Positions 23,771 to 34,950 of a stretch of 64,000 nucleotides of DNA are shown here, piece after piece (the first letter of the stretch is position 1; each line of letters begins with the position of its first letter). Made by a program: the position numbers and the translations under genes. The notes beneath the pieces are model-generated. The model made no database searches and was not told the origin of the DNA. It saw only the letters and a program-made list of their open reading frames with translations. The DNA is from Hedera helix (lineage: Eukaryota > Streptophyta > Magnoliopsida > Apiales > Araliaceae), in contig OX359268.1 in the NCBI GenBank assembly GCA_947179155.2, positions 315,001-379,000 of the forward strand. The letters run 5' to 3'.

Positions 23771-25351
23771 ATCCCATGTAAAAGAATATTTTTTCATCTG
23801 GCTTGCATGCTTTCTTCTTTCTCTACGTTTCCTTTTGACTTGCTTCAGTTGATATGCTTCATATTGTTATTTTTCCAGTTTTCTCAATAGGCTTACTTTC
23901 TTTAGCTTCTTTTCAACTTCTTTCTTATTCTTCTCACCTTGTGACTCGTACTTGAACTCCTGCCCATTTTCTTCATAAAATCACTTAATCATTTTCTTTT
24001 ATTTGACCTTCTTGACCTGTCTCTTGATTCTTCTAATTCATGAGTACTGGTCTCTTCTTGGAGGTGTTTATCTTTTCTTATCACAGTTTCTCGATGGTCT
24101 TCTTTCTCATCTGATTTAGCTTTTCTAACTTCAGAATTTCCAGAGAATTGTTCACCTGGTATAATAACATTTTCAGCAACATCATCACCTTCGTTGATCT
24201 CGGGTACTGAGTCTTTTTCAACTAGTTCAGCTATCTGATCAGAACCCGATATGTCTTCTTTTTCAGACAGGCTATTTTTATGACTTTTTGATCTTTTCTC
24301 TGAAGAGCCTATTGATGTTTCTTCTTTTGAACTATCAAATATTTTTTCTCCAGAATTTGAATTTTCTTCATTATCATCAATTTTTATAATTTGAGGTGGT
24401 CCTATAATGATTGAACTTCTCCACTGTTCTCTAATCCTCTAACTTCTCCTTGGGATAGTGTGAGTAACTTTCTTTTTTGTCTTCATCTTTTTCTTCTCAA
24501 TTTCAGACCCTTTGGGATTTGTCTGCTCCTTCTTAGCTTTCTCTGTATTAACATCTTTCTTTTCTGCAGCCTTCTCTACTTCATTAAAAAAAAAAAATCT
24601 TCTTTGATTCCTGACTATCATAGATCACAAGAGTTTTGTTTCTTGACTGCACATCAGCCTCTTGGAATTCTTCCTCAGAAATTTCTTCCATTTCCCTTTT
24701 TCTCTTCCTTTAGATTTCTCTTTCATCTTTCTGCTGATACTTCTCGATCCTCGTGCCTTCTTACCCTTACTGGCATGAGGGTTCTTTTCCAGTCTTCAAA
24801 CAACCTTGGAGTAATCCTTTTGTTGAAATTTAGAACTTCTCCTTCATCTTCCCCAATTGCATTTGCTAGAAACTTCTTCAAAATGATGCTTATGAATCTT
24901 CCATAGAGTATCTTGGGAGTGGACTTTCCTGCTTCAGCTCTTGTTTTTGCATCATTTATCCACCTTTTTATCCATCCTAAGAGAACTGCTCCGAACTTGA
25001 TTTTCTTTCTTAGAGCAATAGCAGTCATAAGCCTTAATTGATCTTCACTGACAGTATCATATGCAGTGTTTTTGCATAGAATGCTCTTCCCAACAATGTC
25101 AGCCAGAAATTCGTACTGCTGAGGGAAATCTTTCTTCTTGATTCCTTTTAGAGGAGACTTCTTCTCATAGCCCATCAGCTCCAATCCAAGCTCGATATCA
25201 ATCTTGTCAAGAGAAGTAATTCCTCCGATTGAAATTTCTAGGCTGAGATTGATTTCAGAATGAGATTTTCTTAACCTTTGTGATGAGAGTATTTCCTCGA
25301 TAAGCAGCGTTTGAATAGAATTCTTTCACAATTGTAGAGAAAATCCTAGTA
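23771..25351 (-). pseudogene. Uncharacterised retroelement ORF, C-terminal part
   Basis: The larger, downstream part of an ORF whose first part lies at 34786-34950, on the far side of the inserted copia element. It begins with a KEFYSNA motif (about 25325), a motif I associate with extra or envelope-like ORFs of plant retroelements. It continues through a helical domain to 24723 (DKID, then MELMGYEKK, then GRFISIILKKFLANA). A long Lys/Glu/Ser-rich tail follows to about 23771. There are stops or frame changes near 25249, 24620 and in the tail. No enzymatic motif is visible; the function is unknown. Confidence 0.6.
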
Positions 25352-25356
25352 CTGGT
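25352..25356. repeat. Target site duplication CTGGT, left
   Basis: CTGGT directly before the LTR start at 25357; it recurs at 34781-34785 after the second LTR. Confidence 0.95.
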
Positions 25357-27189
25357 TGAAAGTAGTATGCCCTTAAGCTAATCACATTTGAAGTGATAAG
25401 CATATACTTTGTAATCTTGTTTATTTATTAATAAAAGAATCAAGGCAATTTTTTATTCATAATTAATTACTTGAATTAATCAAATGGATAAACCCATAGT
25501 TTTCGAGCAATGCTTTTAGAACCATGATGAGGATCATGCTAATGAGATCTAAATTCTAGATAGCTTAAAACTAAGATTATTCCCAATCGTTGGATCACTA
25601 AAATGGGGATTAGAAAATCCAGATAGATTAGTACATACTATGCTTGCTCTTATGAAGAGGATGATTGATCTCATAATCATTTGTGTAGAGACACTAAAGC
25701 AAGTATGTAGGCGCTTATTAGAGAATAAGTTCACTGAACGTGACTCGCTCAAGGAACACCTAATTGAGTCTTACTTGCCTGTCAATAGGAGTTCATTTTG
25801 TGATAGTAGTACAAGTGATCCTTGGACTTGAGATCATCATAGTATCTTGTGTATGATGAATTATATTTTGACATATTCCTTAAAACCTTTAGGGTGTATC
25901 AAAGGGTATGATCGAATATAATAAGTCATACATGGAGATAGGTGAGTGATCAACAAAGAATTTACCACTTCTAGTAAAAGAAGGGAATGTCCTATGCGAT
26001 TCGATAAATGACAACTTAGTAGTCCTTGGCCAAGGCAGAATGGAAATTAGAAAGTAGTTTCTAATTTACATTAATTAGAGTTATTCATTTAAGGATCGAA
26101 ATGCATAAAATCAAATAAAATAAGACTTGACAGTTATACCATGTCTTATATTTGATTGGGACGTTGTGATGTAGAAGGATTGAATTGTATGGTAACTATT
26201 CGCTGAATAGGTTCTTTTGTGATTAAATGTTGAAATCTATATTGTCTGAAAAGTCGTTGATCGCTAAGGGGGCTTACCCTTATTATGGAATAAATATTAT
26301 TTATTTAAATGAATTAAATAGTTTAATTTATTTATATAAATAGGATTAGAATAGTTCTAATTAATTTATTCTATAACCGTTTTAATATGGAGAACCTAAA
26401 GAGTCACACCGCAAAAGAAAAATAATTATTTAAGAAGTAAATGGCATAATTGTTATAATGAATTAAATATATTTAATTTATACTATGTGGATAGAATAAA
26501 TTAAATAACTTAATATTTATTATTTAGTATTTTGGAAATACTAATTATAAATTAATAAGAGGAGTCTTATTATTATTATTACTATTACCATTATTATTTA
26601 GTTCCTAAATGGTTTAGGAATTAATTAATAAGAGTACTCTCATAATTAATAATTAAGTTCCTAAATGGTTTAGGAATTATAATTATTATATTAAATTAAT
26701 TAAGATCCTAATTAGATTAGGAGTTTAATTAAAAACCCTATTCCTAAAGGTGTTAGAAGAGTTTACTAAATCTATAAATAAGAGAAGTCTTATTATGGAT
26801 TAAGGTTACACACATACACTTTCATAAGTTTTTGGAGAGTACTCACATATTCTCTAGAGAGAGAAAACTAGAGTTTGCCATAACCCACTTCTTGAATTAT
26901 TATTATTCCTTGGTGGATCACCTCTAGAGGCCAAACACTTGGGTGGCTAACGTTGATCATTGGAATCCAATCGGTGAAATTCAAGGAGAACGCGAAAGAT
27001 TTGGAGGTGAACTTGTACTCGTTGAAGATTTGAGTTCTACAAGGGTAATTCTCTAACTTCTTTATTAATTAATAATTACGCATAAAGGTCGATCCTGGAT
27101 TATGGTTTGTAAATTTTTAAAATTTAATTTTACCATGCTTCCGCTATTTTGTGCAATTTGATTGCATCTATGATTTTTACAAACCAACA
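25357..27189 (+). mobile_element. 5' LTR of inner copia element
   Basis: TGAAAGTAGTATGCCC to ...CAAACCAACA, 1833 bp. About 97% identical by eye to 32949-34780, with roughly 50 differences, mostly transitions. It contains palindromic CCTAAATGGTTTAGG twice (about 26605 and 26653). Confidence 0.95.
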
Positions 27190-27204
27190 GTGACATCAAG
27201 TGCC

Positions 27205-27465
27205 AAATTTTATACGAATTATTAATTGTTTTGATTCTATATATGCATGGGTGTATATTTAGAATAATTTATTGGGCATAATTTGTTGTATAATTTTTTT
27301 TTTTTTAAAAGGTTTCGGATTATATAATATTATGTGATTACCGAAATTGGTGCTTGGATTTTGGGAAAAACATGCTTCGGTTTCTGTAAAGCACAAGTAA
27401 TATAATATATATATACATCCGTGACATGCAATGAAACACAAAATTTGATTTGGGCTGCCGCACAG

Positions 27466-27523
<58 letters not shown>

Positions 27524-29580
27524 ATATTTCGGGTATGTATAGCAACAAAGCTGCACAACACTTTTGGTATTCTACTGCTACCGAAAAGATCGTCCCAAAA
27601 TCATTGTCGCCAACAAAGCCACTTTTGGATTTAGTTGCTGCTACTTTCTTTGCTAATATATATATACTATATATATATATATATATATATATTATATCCG
27701 CATGCACTGTTTTCGGATTTACCGAATTTTGTTCCGGATTTATATATGTGGCATATATATATGATTACAAAATTTTGTTTTTTGAAAGGTTAATAAGCTG
27801 CTGCATGGTTTAGATATATACTGTTACCGAATTGGTATATATATATTATTAAAATATATATGATATATTTATAATATATATATATATATATTAATTATCC
27901 AAACAGTTTGGTAATTTTGTACAGATTTTAAAATTTCAAAATAAAAGAGTTTATTTTGGGTAATTTTAAAATAATAAAAATAAATAGTTTATTTTTAAAT
28001 AATTTTATAATTAAAATAAAAGGTTTATTTTAAACATGAAATTGAATTTCATGCAACTTTAATTGCCCATTAAATGATACCAATACATATATGGAATGAT
28101 TTATTTAATTCATGTGATGAATATTATTTATTGATATATAGTTGATATATATGATAATAAATGAGATTGATTATAGACTATTGACCAATGTGATTGGATT
28201 TAATTTTAAATGGATGCATGAATGAATGAGTTTTATAAATGGGGTCTGCGTACCTCGTCTTTCTAATTTTTCTTATGTATAATTCTATCTCCCTCCTATG
28301 TACTTCCCCTTGACTGTTGATCAAGGTTTCTATTTATTGTAAATAATTTGTAATAGGATTAATTAGAATTATTTTGAAGAATTGGAGCAAAGGAGCAAGG
28401 AACGCATGAAGACCCGTTTGTAATGGAGCCCGAATTTAAATGTAATAGTTATATTTAATTTAATTTATTCTTGCACCCTAGGTTTGACCTTTTGGTTCAC
28501 TTGGTGGCTCTAGTGAACCAAACTAGAATAAAAGTCCATAATCAATTCAAGTAGAATATAGTATTCTATAAGTGCATGTTGTTTATATATATTATATATT
28601 ATCCAAACATGCTTTGCATGTTAAATAATATGACGCGTATTTTATATATATATGTCCATGCGTGCTAAATAAGATGAGACAATTAATATTAACAAACTCC
28701 TCATGATGTAGAATAAATATTATTTATAAAATGAATTAAAATGTTTAATTCATGAATTAAAAGGAGTTTAATTCAATTAAATAAAATTAGAATTGTTCTA
28801 ATTTATTTATTCTACTACTAAAATATTAAGTTGTAACGTTTAAAGATATTTGGAATATCGAACGTCGCCTTCTAGCATGATAAAACGATAGAGTATCAAA
28901 TAATCAATATACGTTTGTTATGCACACACAAGGCTTATATCGATCATTTGAGATTTTGTTTGATCACATTTGATGCTTATAAGGAATTGAACATTACTGT
29001 TTTGTTGTGCACACACAATGGCAGTATTTTTCTCTTTACTATATGGAAGTGCTAGGTTGGGTTTAACTTAGATAATTTTGATTCGGATGTGCACACACTT
29101 GATCATAATAATCTAAGAGGCAAAAAATACAAGGAGTTACATGTTGATGTAATTGACAAAAGTTGTCTACCTATTTATTTATATATAGTTTGTTGTGCAC
29201 ACACAAGGCTATATACATTTGAAATAGGATCCTTATTCTCACTAGCAAGTATTTAATTAGATTTGTCGAACTATATAAGGAGAGTAATATAGTTTGATGA
29301 AAATAGTGGGAGACACCATTTTAAATAAAAGACCTAATTAACTTGGTGATTAATAAAATAAATGCATGTTAATGTTGTTATTAATTCACTTAAAGAATAT
29401 TGCTATGTTTAATTCACTAACACTGCATAGCATATTAAATGCTAAAAATTAATCGAACCGAATTGTTCGGATTGATTAAACAAATTTGAGAAAAGTTCTC
29501 AATGCTAAAAAGCTAGCAAATGTCCTTAATTTGTCTATTCCTGCAAATGTTGTAGACTAAGCCTTTGAGGAAGATATTGT
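27205..29580 (+). other. Untranslated leader of the inner copia element
   Basis: About 2.4 kb of AT-rich leader with no ORF. It holds the (AT)n runs and four TGTGCACACACA words (28919-29207). It is unusually long for copia. Confidence 0.6.
27471..27520. repeat. (AT)25 microsatellite
   Basis: Pure AT dinucleotide run in the leader of the inner copia element. Two shorter runs follow at about 27656-27695 and 27835-27892. Confidence 0.95.
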
Positions 29581-29589
29581 TATTTTAAA

Positions 29590-30270
29590 AAATAGCAAGA
29601 TGATGCAAAGGTGGCTCAATGCATCATGCTCGCATCCATAAGTATCGAGTTACAGCGTCAACAAGAGAAAATGGATGCACCTACTATATTGTTGCACATT
29701 CAATAGTTGTTTGGTGAACAAAGTAGGTCAACTAGATATAAAATATCTAATGAGCTCTTCCAATATATAATAACCAATGACACTACAGTAAAGACACGTA
29801 TCCTAAAGATGATTAATCCGATTGATCAATTAGGACACCTAGGTTTTGTCAAAGATTGAGAGTTGAGTCAAGATTCGATCTTGCAGTCACTCGCTGACTC
29901 CCTTTCACAAATTGTTGTGAACTTTAACATTAATAAGCTTGAAGTCAGTTTACCTGATTTGCTTAAATATGTTGAATAAGTTGAGAGTCACTTTCCTTCC
30001 AAGAAAGACCAAGTCTTACTAGTAGATGAATCTTCTAAGTTGAAGAAGATGACCAAAGGTGTTTCTGAGGAGTCAGAAAAGATAGAAGGCAATAGAAAGG
30101 CTAAACAAAGGATATAAATAAAAGTGATCCCGAGGGCAAAGGAGTTTGCTTTCATTGCGATAAGTTGGGACACTGGAAGAGGAACTGTAAGGACTATCTT
30201 GTAGTAGTTAAGCAGAAGAAGCTTAGTGAAGCTTCAACTGCAGATATAGATCTGTTCATAATAAAATAGA
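29590..30270 (+). pseudogene. Copia gag relic (inner element)
   Basis: Recognisable copia gag wording: QRQQEKMDAPTILLHI, then LQSLADSLSQIVVNFN.NKLEVSLPDLL. The CCHC zinc knuckle at 30147-30188 is complete (CFHCDKLGHWKRNC). At least four stops and several frame changes interrupt it. Confidence 0.85.
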
Positions 30271-30289
30271 ACTTTCTATAAGTTAAGTT

Positions 30290-32930
30290 TTACTTAGGTA
30301 TTAGATACCGACTGGAGGTCTCAAATATGCAAGCCGTTGCAGAGACTAAGCAGAAGTAGAAGGCTGAACTAAAGATAAGTAATCATGTGTGTGAGAAATG
30401 GAGCAAAATGTTGCTACATTAATCACATGAACTTACAGTTTAGCATTGCCTACGGGCAAATCCATTTAGTTAGTAAAATGTTACTATGTTGATTACTTGA
30501 TGGATTTTGTAAGCTTGACTTACATGAAAATATTTCAAAATTGAACAAACTAAAGGCAAAGAGATGATATGGATCATACCTTTATGTAATACTGTTAACT
30601 CGGTCATGTTGATGAAACAAGACTAAACAAGTTGTATAAAGATAGGTTTTTTAGAGCCTTTTTATCAAATACAACTTGTGAATCTTGTATCATGGACAAT
30701 ATGACTAAATCTTCATTTAGTGGACATGGAGAGCGAGTTGCGGAGTTTTTAGAAATGGTACACACAGTCGTGTGTGGGACTTATGACAACAACACTTGCA
30801 ATAGGAAGGTATTCATTCATTACTTTCACTAATGATTCTAGATTTTGATATATGTATTTGATGAAATACAAATCCAAATCGTTTGAAACGTTCAAAGAAT
30901 TCAAAAGTGAAGTATAGAAACTAAAGGCCAAAAGTATTAAAGTTTTTCGATTAGATCGAGAAGGGAATACTTAAGCAGTAAGTTTCTAGATCATCTTAAG
31001 CGAAATGGTATTCTCACATAATGGACATGGTGATGATCCATGATGAGTTATACCAATCTTCCAGTATACTTCTAGGGTTATACCTTAGAAATGATCGCAT
31101 ATCTACTAAATCAGATACCTTCTTATTTCCTCCTCAAGACTTCATATGAGTCATGGATAAGGAGGAAACCAAGTCTTAAGTATGTTAAGATTTGGATTGT
31201 CCAGCTTATGTCAAAAGGTTTGACATTGATAAGCTTGGGACAAGATCTGATAAGTGTAAACTTGTGGGATATCCTAAAGAAAGTTTAGGGTATCACTTTT
31301 ATAATCCGACTAACTAAAATGTGTTTGTTGAAACATGTTGCCTTATAGGAAAATAAGTTTTTCCTTAAAGGGTTAGTGGGAGTAAAATAGATCTTGAAAA
31401 AATTCAAGAACCACAAAACACTACAGATCAAGTGAAAGAATCTGTATAAGTAGATAAACCTATTGTACCACAACCAAGTCGTAAATCTGGTTTAGTACCG
31501 AAGATACCTGAATGGTATGGATTCATCATAGATGATGATGATGAGGTACGCATCATAGTGGATGATGATCTAGTTACATACGATGAGGTATGAGTATTAG
31601 ATACTCAAGAGAAATGACTGATGATCATAAAATCTGAAATGGGTCTTTAGAGAAAGACTAAAGCATATGGCAAGGTGAAGACCTATAAGACCTGACTAGT
31701 GGTAAAAAGATTTCAAATAAGGTCAATGAGTTGACTATAATGAAATTTTTCACTAGTGAAAATGCATATATCAATTCGGATTTTAATTGCAATTGTAGCA
31801 TATTATACAAAAGGATGTATGTATGATACAACCAAGAGGATTTGTCTCCATATAGATGGAGTAAATCAAGTATGTAAGTTACAACGATCCAATTATGGAT
31901 TGAAACAAGTTTCTCAAAAATGGAACATCCATTTTGATGAGACAATCAAAGGAGTTTGATTTTATCAAAGACGATGATGAACCAAGTGTATACAAAGGTT
32001 AGTGAGAGCACTGTGACATTCCTAGTATTATATGGTGATATAATACTGATAAGGAATGTGACATACCGATGCTACAATCAGTAAAGATGTGGTTGTCTAA
32101 ATACTTCTCCGTGAAGGACTTGGGAGAAACAACTTATATTTTGGGGATAAAGATCTATAGAGATAGATCTAAAAGGATGCTTGGCTTGTCCCAAGGAACG
32201 TACATTGATTATATGCTAAAGAAGTTTAGCATGAAAGATTCCAAGAAAAGGGCTCATCCCGATGAGTCCTGGAATACATCTCTCGAAGAAGCAGGCCCCA
32301 AAGACACCTAAAGAGAGAGACCGTATAAGTAAGACTCCTTATGCCTCAGCAATAAGATTTATCATGTACAGGATGATATGTACTTGACCTGATATTGCTT
32401 ATGCATGATAAGCAGATATCAGTTCATTTCTGGAGAAGAATAATTAGAAAAGAGTTTCTAATGATGATTCTGATATAAAACTAGAGGGCTTAACAAACTC
32501 AAGTTTGTTCAGACTAACCAAGATAACAGCATATCCATTTCAGGCAATATGATTACCTTGAACGGTGCTGCAGTGAGTTAGAAAAGTTCCAAACAACAAA
32601 GAGTTGTTGATTTAGTGACAAAGACATAGTAAATAACTATAAGTGAAGCTGCAAAGGTGATTGTTTGGTTCAACAAGTTCATTACATAACTTATAGTGGT
32701 TCCTAGCATTAAAGGAGTTTAATTTGCCAAAGAACCTAGGTCTCATCTGAAATCCAAACATGTGTTGCAGCACTTTCATAGGATTAGATGAATCATTAAA
32801 AATAAGACGACACCATAAAGATGCTAGACTCTTAGAACAACATTACAGATCCATTAACTAAAGCATTTACTAAGCAATTTGTATGCCACTTAGAGAAGAA
32901 TGGTATGGGGATACCAAAGGGCGACTGACT
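30290..32930 (+). pseudogene. Copia pol relic (inner element)
   Basis: In order: a degraded protease motif LDT.WRSQIC (about 30301); a pre-integrase zinc region LGHVDETRLNKLYKDRF...CESC (30600-30700); integrase core pieces (30810-31280, with KVFRLDREGN and AYLLNQIPS); RT pieces (KRICLHIDGVNQVCKLQRSNYGLKQ, 31840-31915, and LYGDIILI near 32030 where YVDD is expected); FSVKDLGETTYILGIKIYRDR (32107-32170); and RNase H debris to 32930 ending DPLTKAFTKQF. Stops and frameshifts throughout. About 2.6 kb, against roughly 3.5 kb or more expected for copia pol, so parts are deleted. Confidence 0.9.
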
Positions 32931-32936
32931 TTAGTG

Positions 32937-32947
32937 CAAGTGGGAGA
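32937..32947 (+). promoter_or_regulatory. Polypurine tract of inner copia element
   Basis: CAAGTGGGAGA just before the 3' LTR, the usual copia plus-strand primer. Confidence 0.85.
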
Positions 32948-32948
32948 T

Positions 32949-34780
32949 TGAAAGTAGTATGCCCTCAAGCCAATCACATTTGAAGTGATAAGCATATACT
33001 TTGTAATCTTGTTTATTTATTAATAAAAGAATCAAGGCATTTCTTTATTCATGATTAATTACTTGAATTAATCAAATGGATAAACCCATAGTTTTCGAGC
33101 AATGCTTTTAGAACCATGATGAGGATCATGCTAATGAGATCTAAATTCTAGATAGCTTAAAACTAAGATTGTTCCTAATCGTTGGATCACTAAAATGGGG
33201 ATTAGTGAATCCAGATAGATTAGTACATACTATGCTTGCTCTTATGAAGAGGATGATTGATTTCATAATCATTTGTGTAGAGACATTAAAGCAAATATGT
33301 AGGTGCTTATTAGAGAATAAGTTCACTGAACGCGACTCGCTCAAGGAACACCTAATGGAGTCTTACTTGCCTGTCAATAGGAGTTCCTTTTGTGATAGTA
33401 GTACAAGTGATCCTTGGACTTGAGATCATCATAGTATCTTGTGTATGATGAATTATATTTTGACATATTCCTTAAAACCCTTAGGGTGTATCAAAGGGTA
33501 TGATCGGATATAATAAGTCATACATGGAGATAGGTGAGTGATCAACAAATAATTTACCACTTCTAGTAAAAGAAGGGAATGTCCTATGCGATTCGATAAA
33601 TGACAACTTAGTAGTCCTTGGCCAAGGCATAATGGAAATTAGAAAGTAGTTTCTAATTTACATTAATTAAAGTTATTCATTTAAGGATCGAAATGCATAA
33701 AATTAAATAAAATAAGACTTGACAGTTATACCATGTCTTATATTTGATTGGGACGTTGTGAGGTAGAAGGATTGAATTATACGATAACTATTCGCTGAAT
33801 AGGTTCTTTTATGATTAAATGTTGAAATCTATATTATCTGAAAAGTCGTTGATCGCTAAGGGGGCTTACCCTTATTATGGAATAAATATTATTTATTTAA
33901 ATGAATTAAATAGTTTAATTTATTTATATAAATAAGATTAGAATAGTTCTAATTAATTTATTCTATAACCGATTTAATATGGAGAACCTAAAGGGTTACA
34001 CCGCAAAAGAAAAATAATTATTTAAGAAGTAAATGACATAATTGTTATAATGAATTAAGTATATTTAATTTATACTATGTGGATAGAATAAATTAAATAG
34101 CTTAATATTTATTATTTAGTATTTTGGAAATACTAATTATAAATTAATAAGAGGAGTCTTATTATTATTATTACTATTACCATTATTATTTAGTTCCTAA
34201 ATGGTTTAGGAATTAATTAATAAGAGTACTCTCATGATTAATATTTAAGTTCCTAAATGGTTTAGGAATTATAATTATTATATTAAATTAATTAAGATCC
34301 TAATTAGATTAGGAGTTTAATTAAAAACCCTATTCCTAAAGGTGTTAGGAGGGTTTACTAAATCTATAAATAAGAGAAGTCTTATTATCGATTAAGGTTA
34401 CACACATACACTTTCATAAGTTTTGGGAGAGTACTCACATATTCTCTAGAGAGAGAAAACTAGGATTTGCCATAACCCACTTCTTGAATTATTATTATTC
34501 CTTGGTGGATCACCTCTAGAGGCCAAACACTTGGGTGGCTAACGTTGATCATTGGAATCCAATCGGTGAAATTCAAAGAGAACGTGAAGGATTTGGAGGT
34601 GAACTTGTACCCGTTGAAGATTTGAGTTCTACAAGGGTAATTCTCTAACTTCTTTATTAATTAATAATTACGCATAAAGGTCGATCCTGGATTATGGTTT
34701 GTAAATTTTTAAATTTGATTTTACCATGCTTCCACTATTTTGTGCAATTTGATTGCGTCTACGATTTTTACAAACCAACG
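32949..34780 (+). mobile_element. 3' LTR of inner copia element
   Basis: TGAAAGTAGTATGCCC to ...CAAACCAACG. The last base differs from the CA end of the 5' LTR. Followed at once by the CTGGT duplication (34781-34785). Confidence 0.95.
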
Positions 34781-34785
34781 CTGGT

Positions 34786-34950
34786 TTCCAAACACTTGGT
34801 GAACCCAACATTCTTGACCAGATGAAGAATATCTTTGAATTTCTGTTCTGCATCTCCAAATTTTTCAAAACAAACAAGATTTCCAGGAATAACTTGAAGA
34901 GATGCCATGAGGGTAAACTGATTTGAGAATATCACAGAGAGTGATTTCAA
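34786..34950 (-). pseudogene. Uncharacterised retroelement ORF, N-terminal part
   Basis: This is the 5' part of the ORF continued at 25351. An ATG at 34908 (MASLQV) is the likely start, although the frame is open a little further up. The part left of the insertion encodes FEKFGDAEQKFKDIL and ends CLETS at the CTGGT target. Alone it has no known function. The two parts are in the same frame once the insertion is discounted. Confidence 0.6.

Larger units (their letters stand above)
25357..34780 (+). mobile_element. Inner Ty1/copia element, structurally complete, coding decayed
   Basis: Two 1.83-kb LTRs, a perfect 5-bp target duplication, a degenerate primer site (27190-27204, GTGACATCAAGTGCC) and a polypurine tract (32937-32947). 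Total 9424 bp. The order protease, integrase, RT, RNase H marks it as copia; long LTRs and leader suggest an Angela/Tork-like type (inference). It is inserted in the opposite orientation in the ORF of the minus-strand element; deleting it and one CTGGT makes that ORF read straight through. All coding regions carry many stops. Confidence 0.95.

Noticed and set aside
27330..27813. Open frames rich in Tyr-Ile repeats
   Set aside because: They are translations of the (AT)n microsatellites in a retroelement leader.
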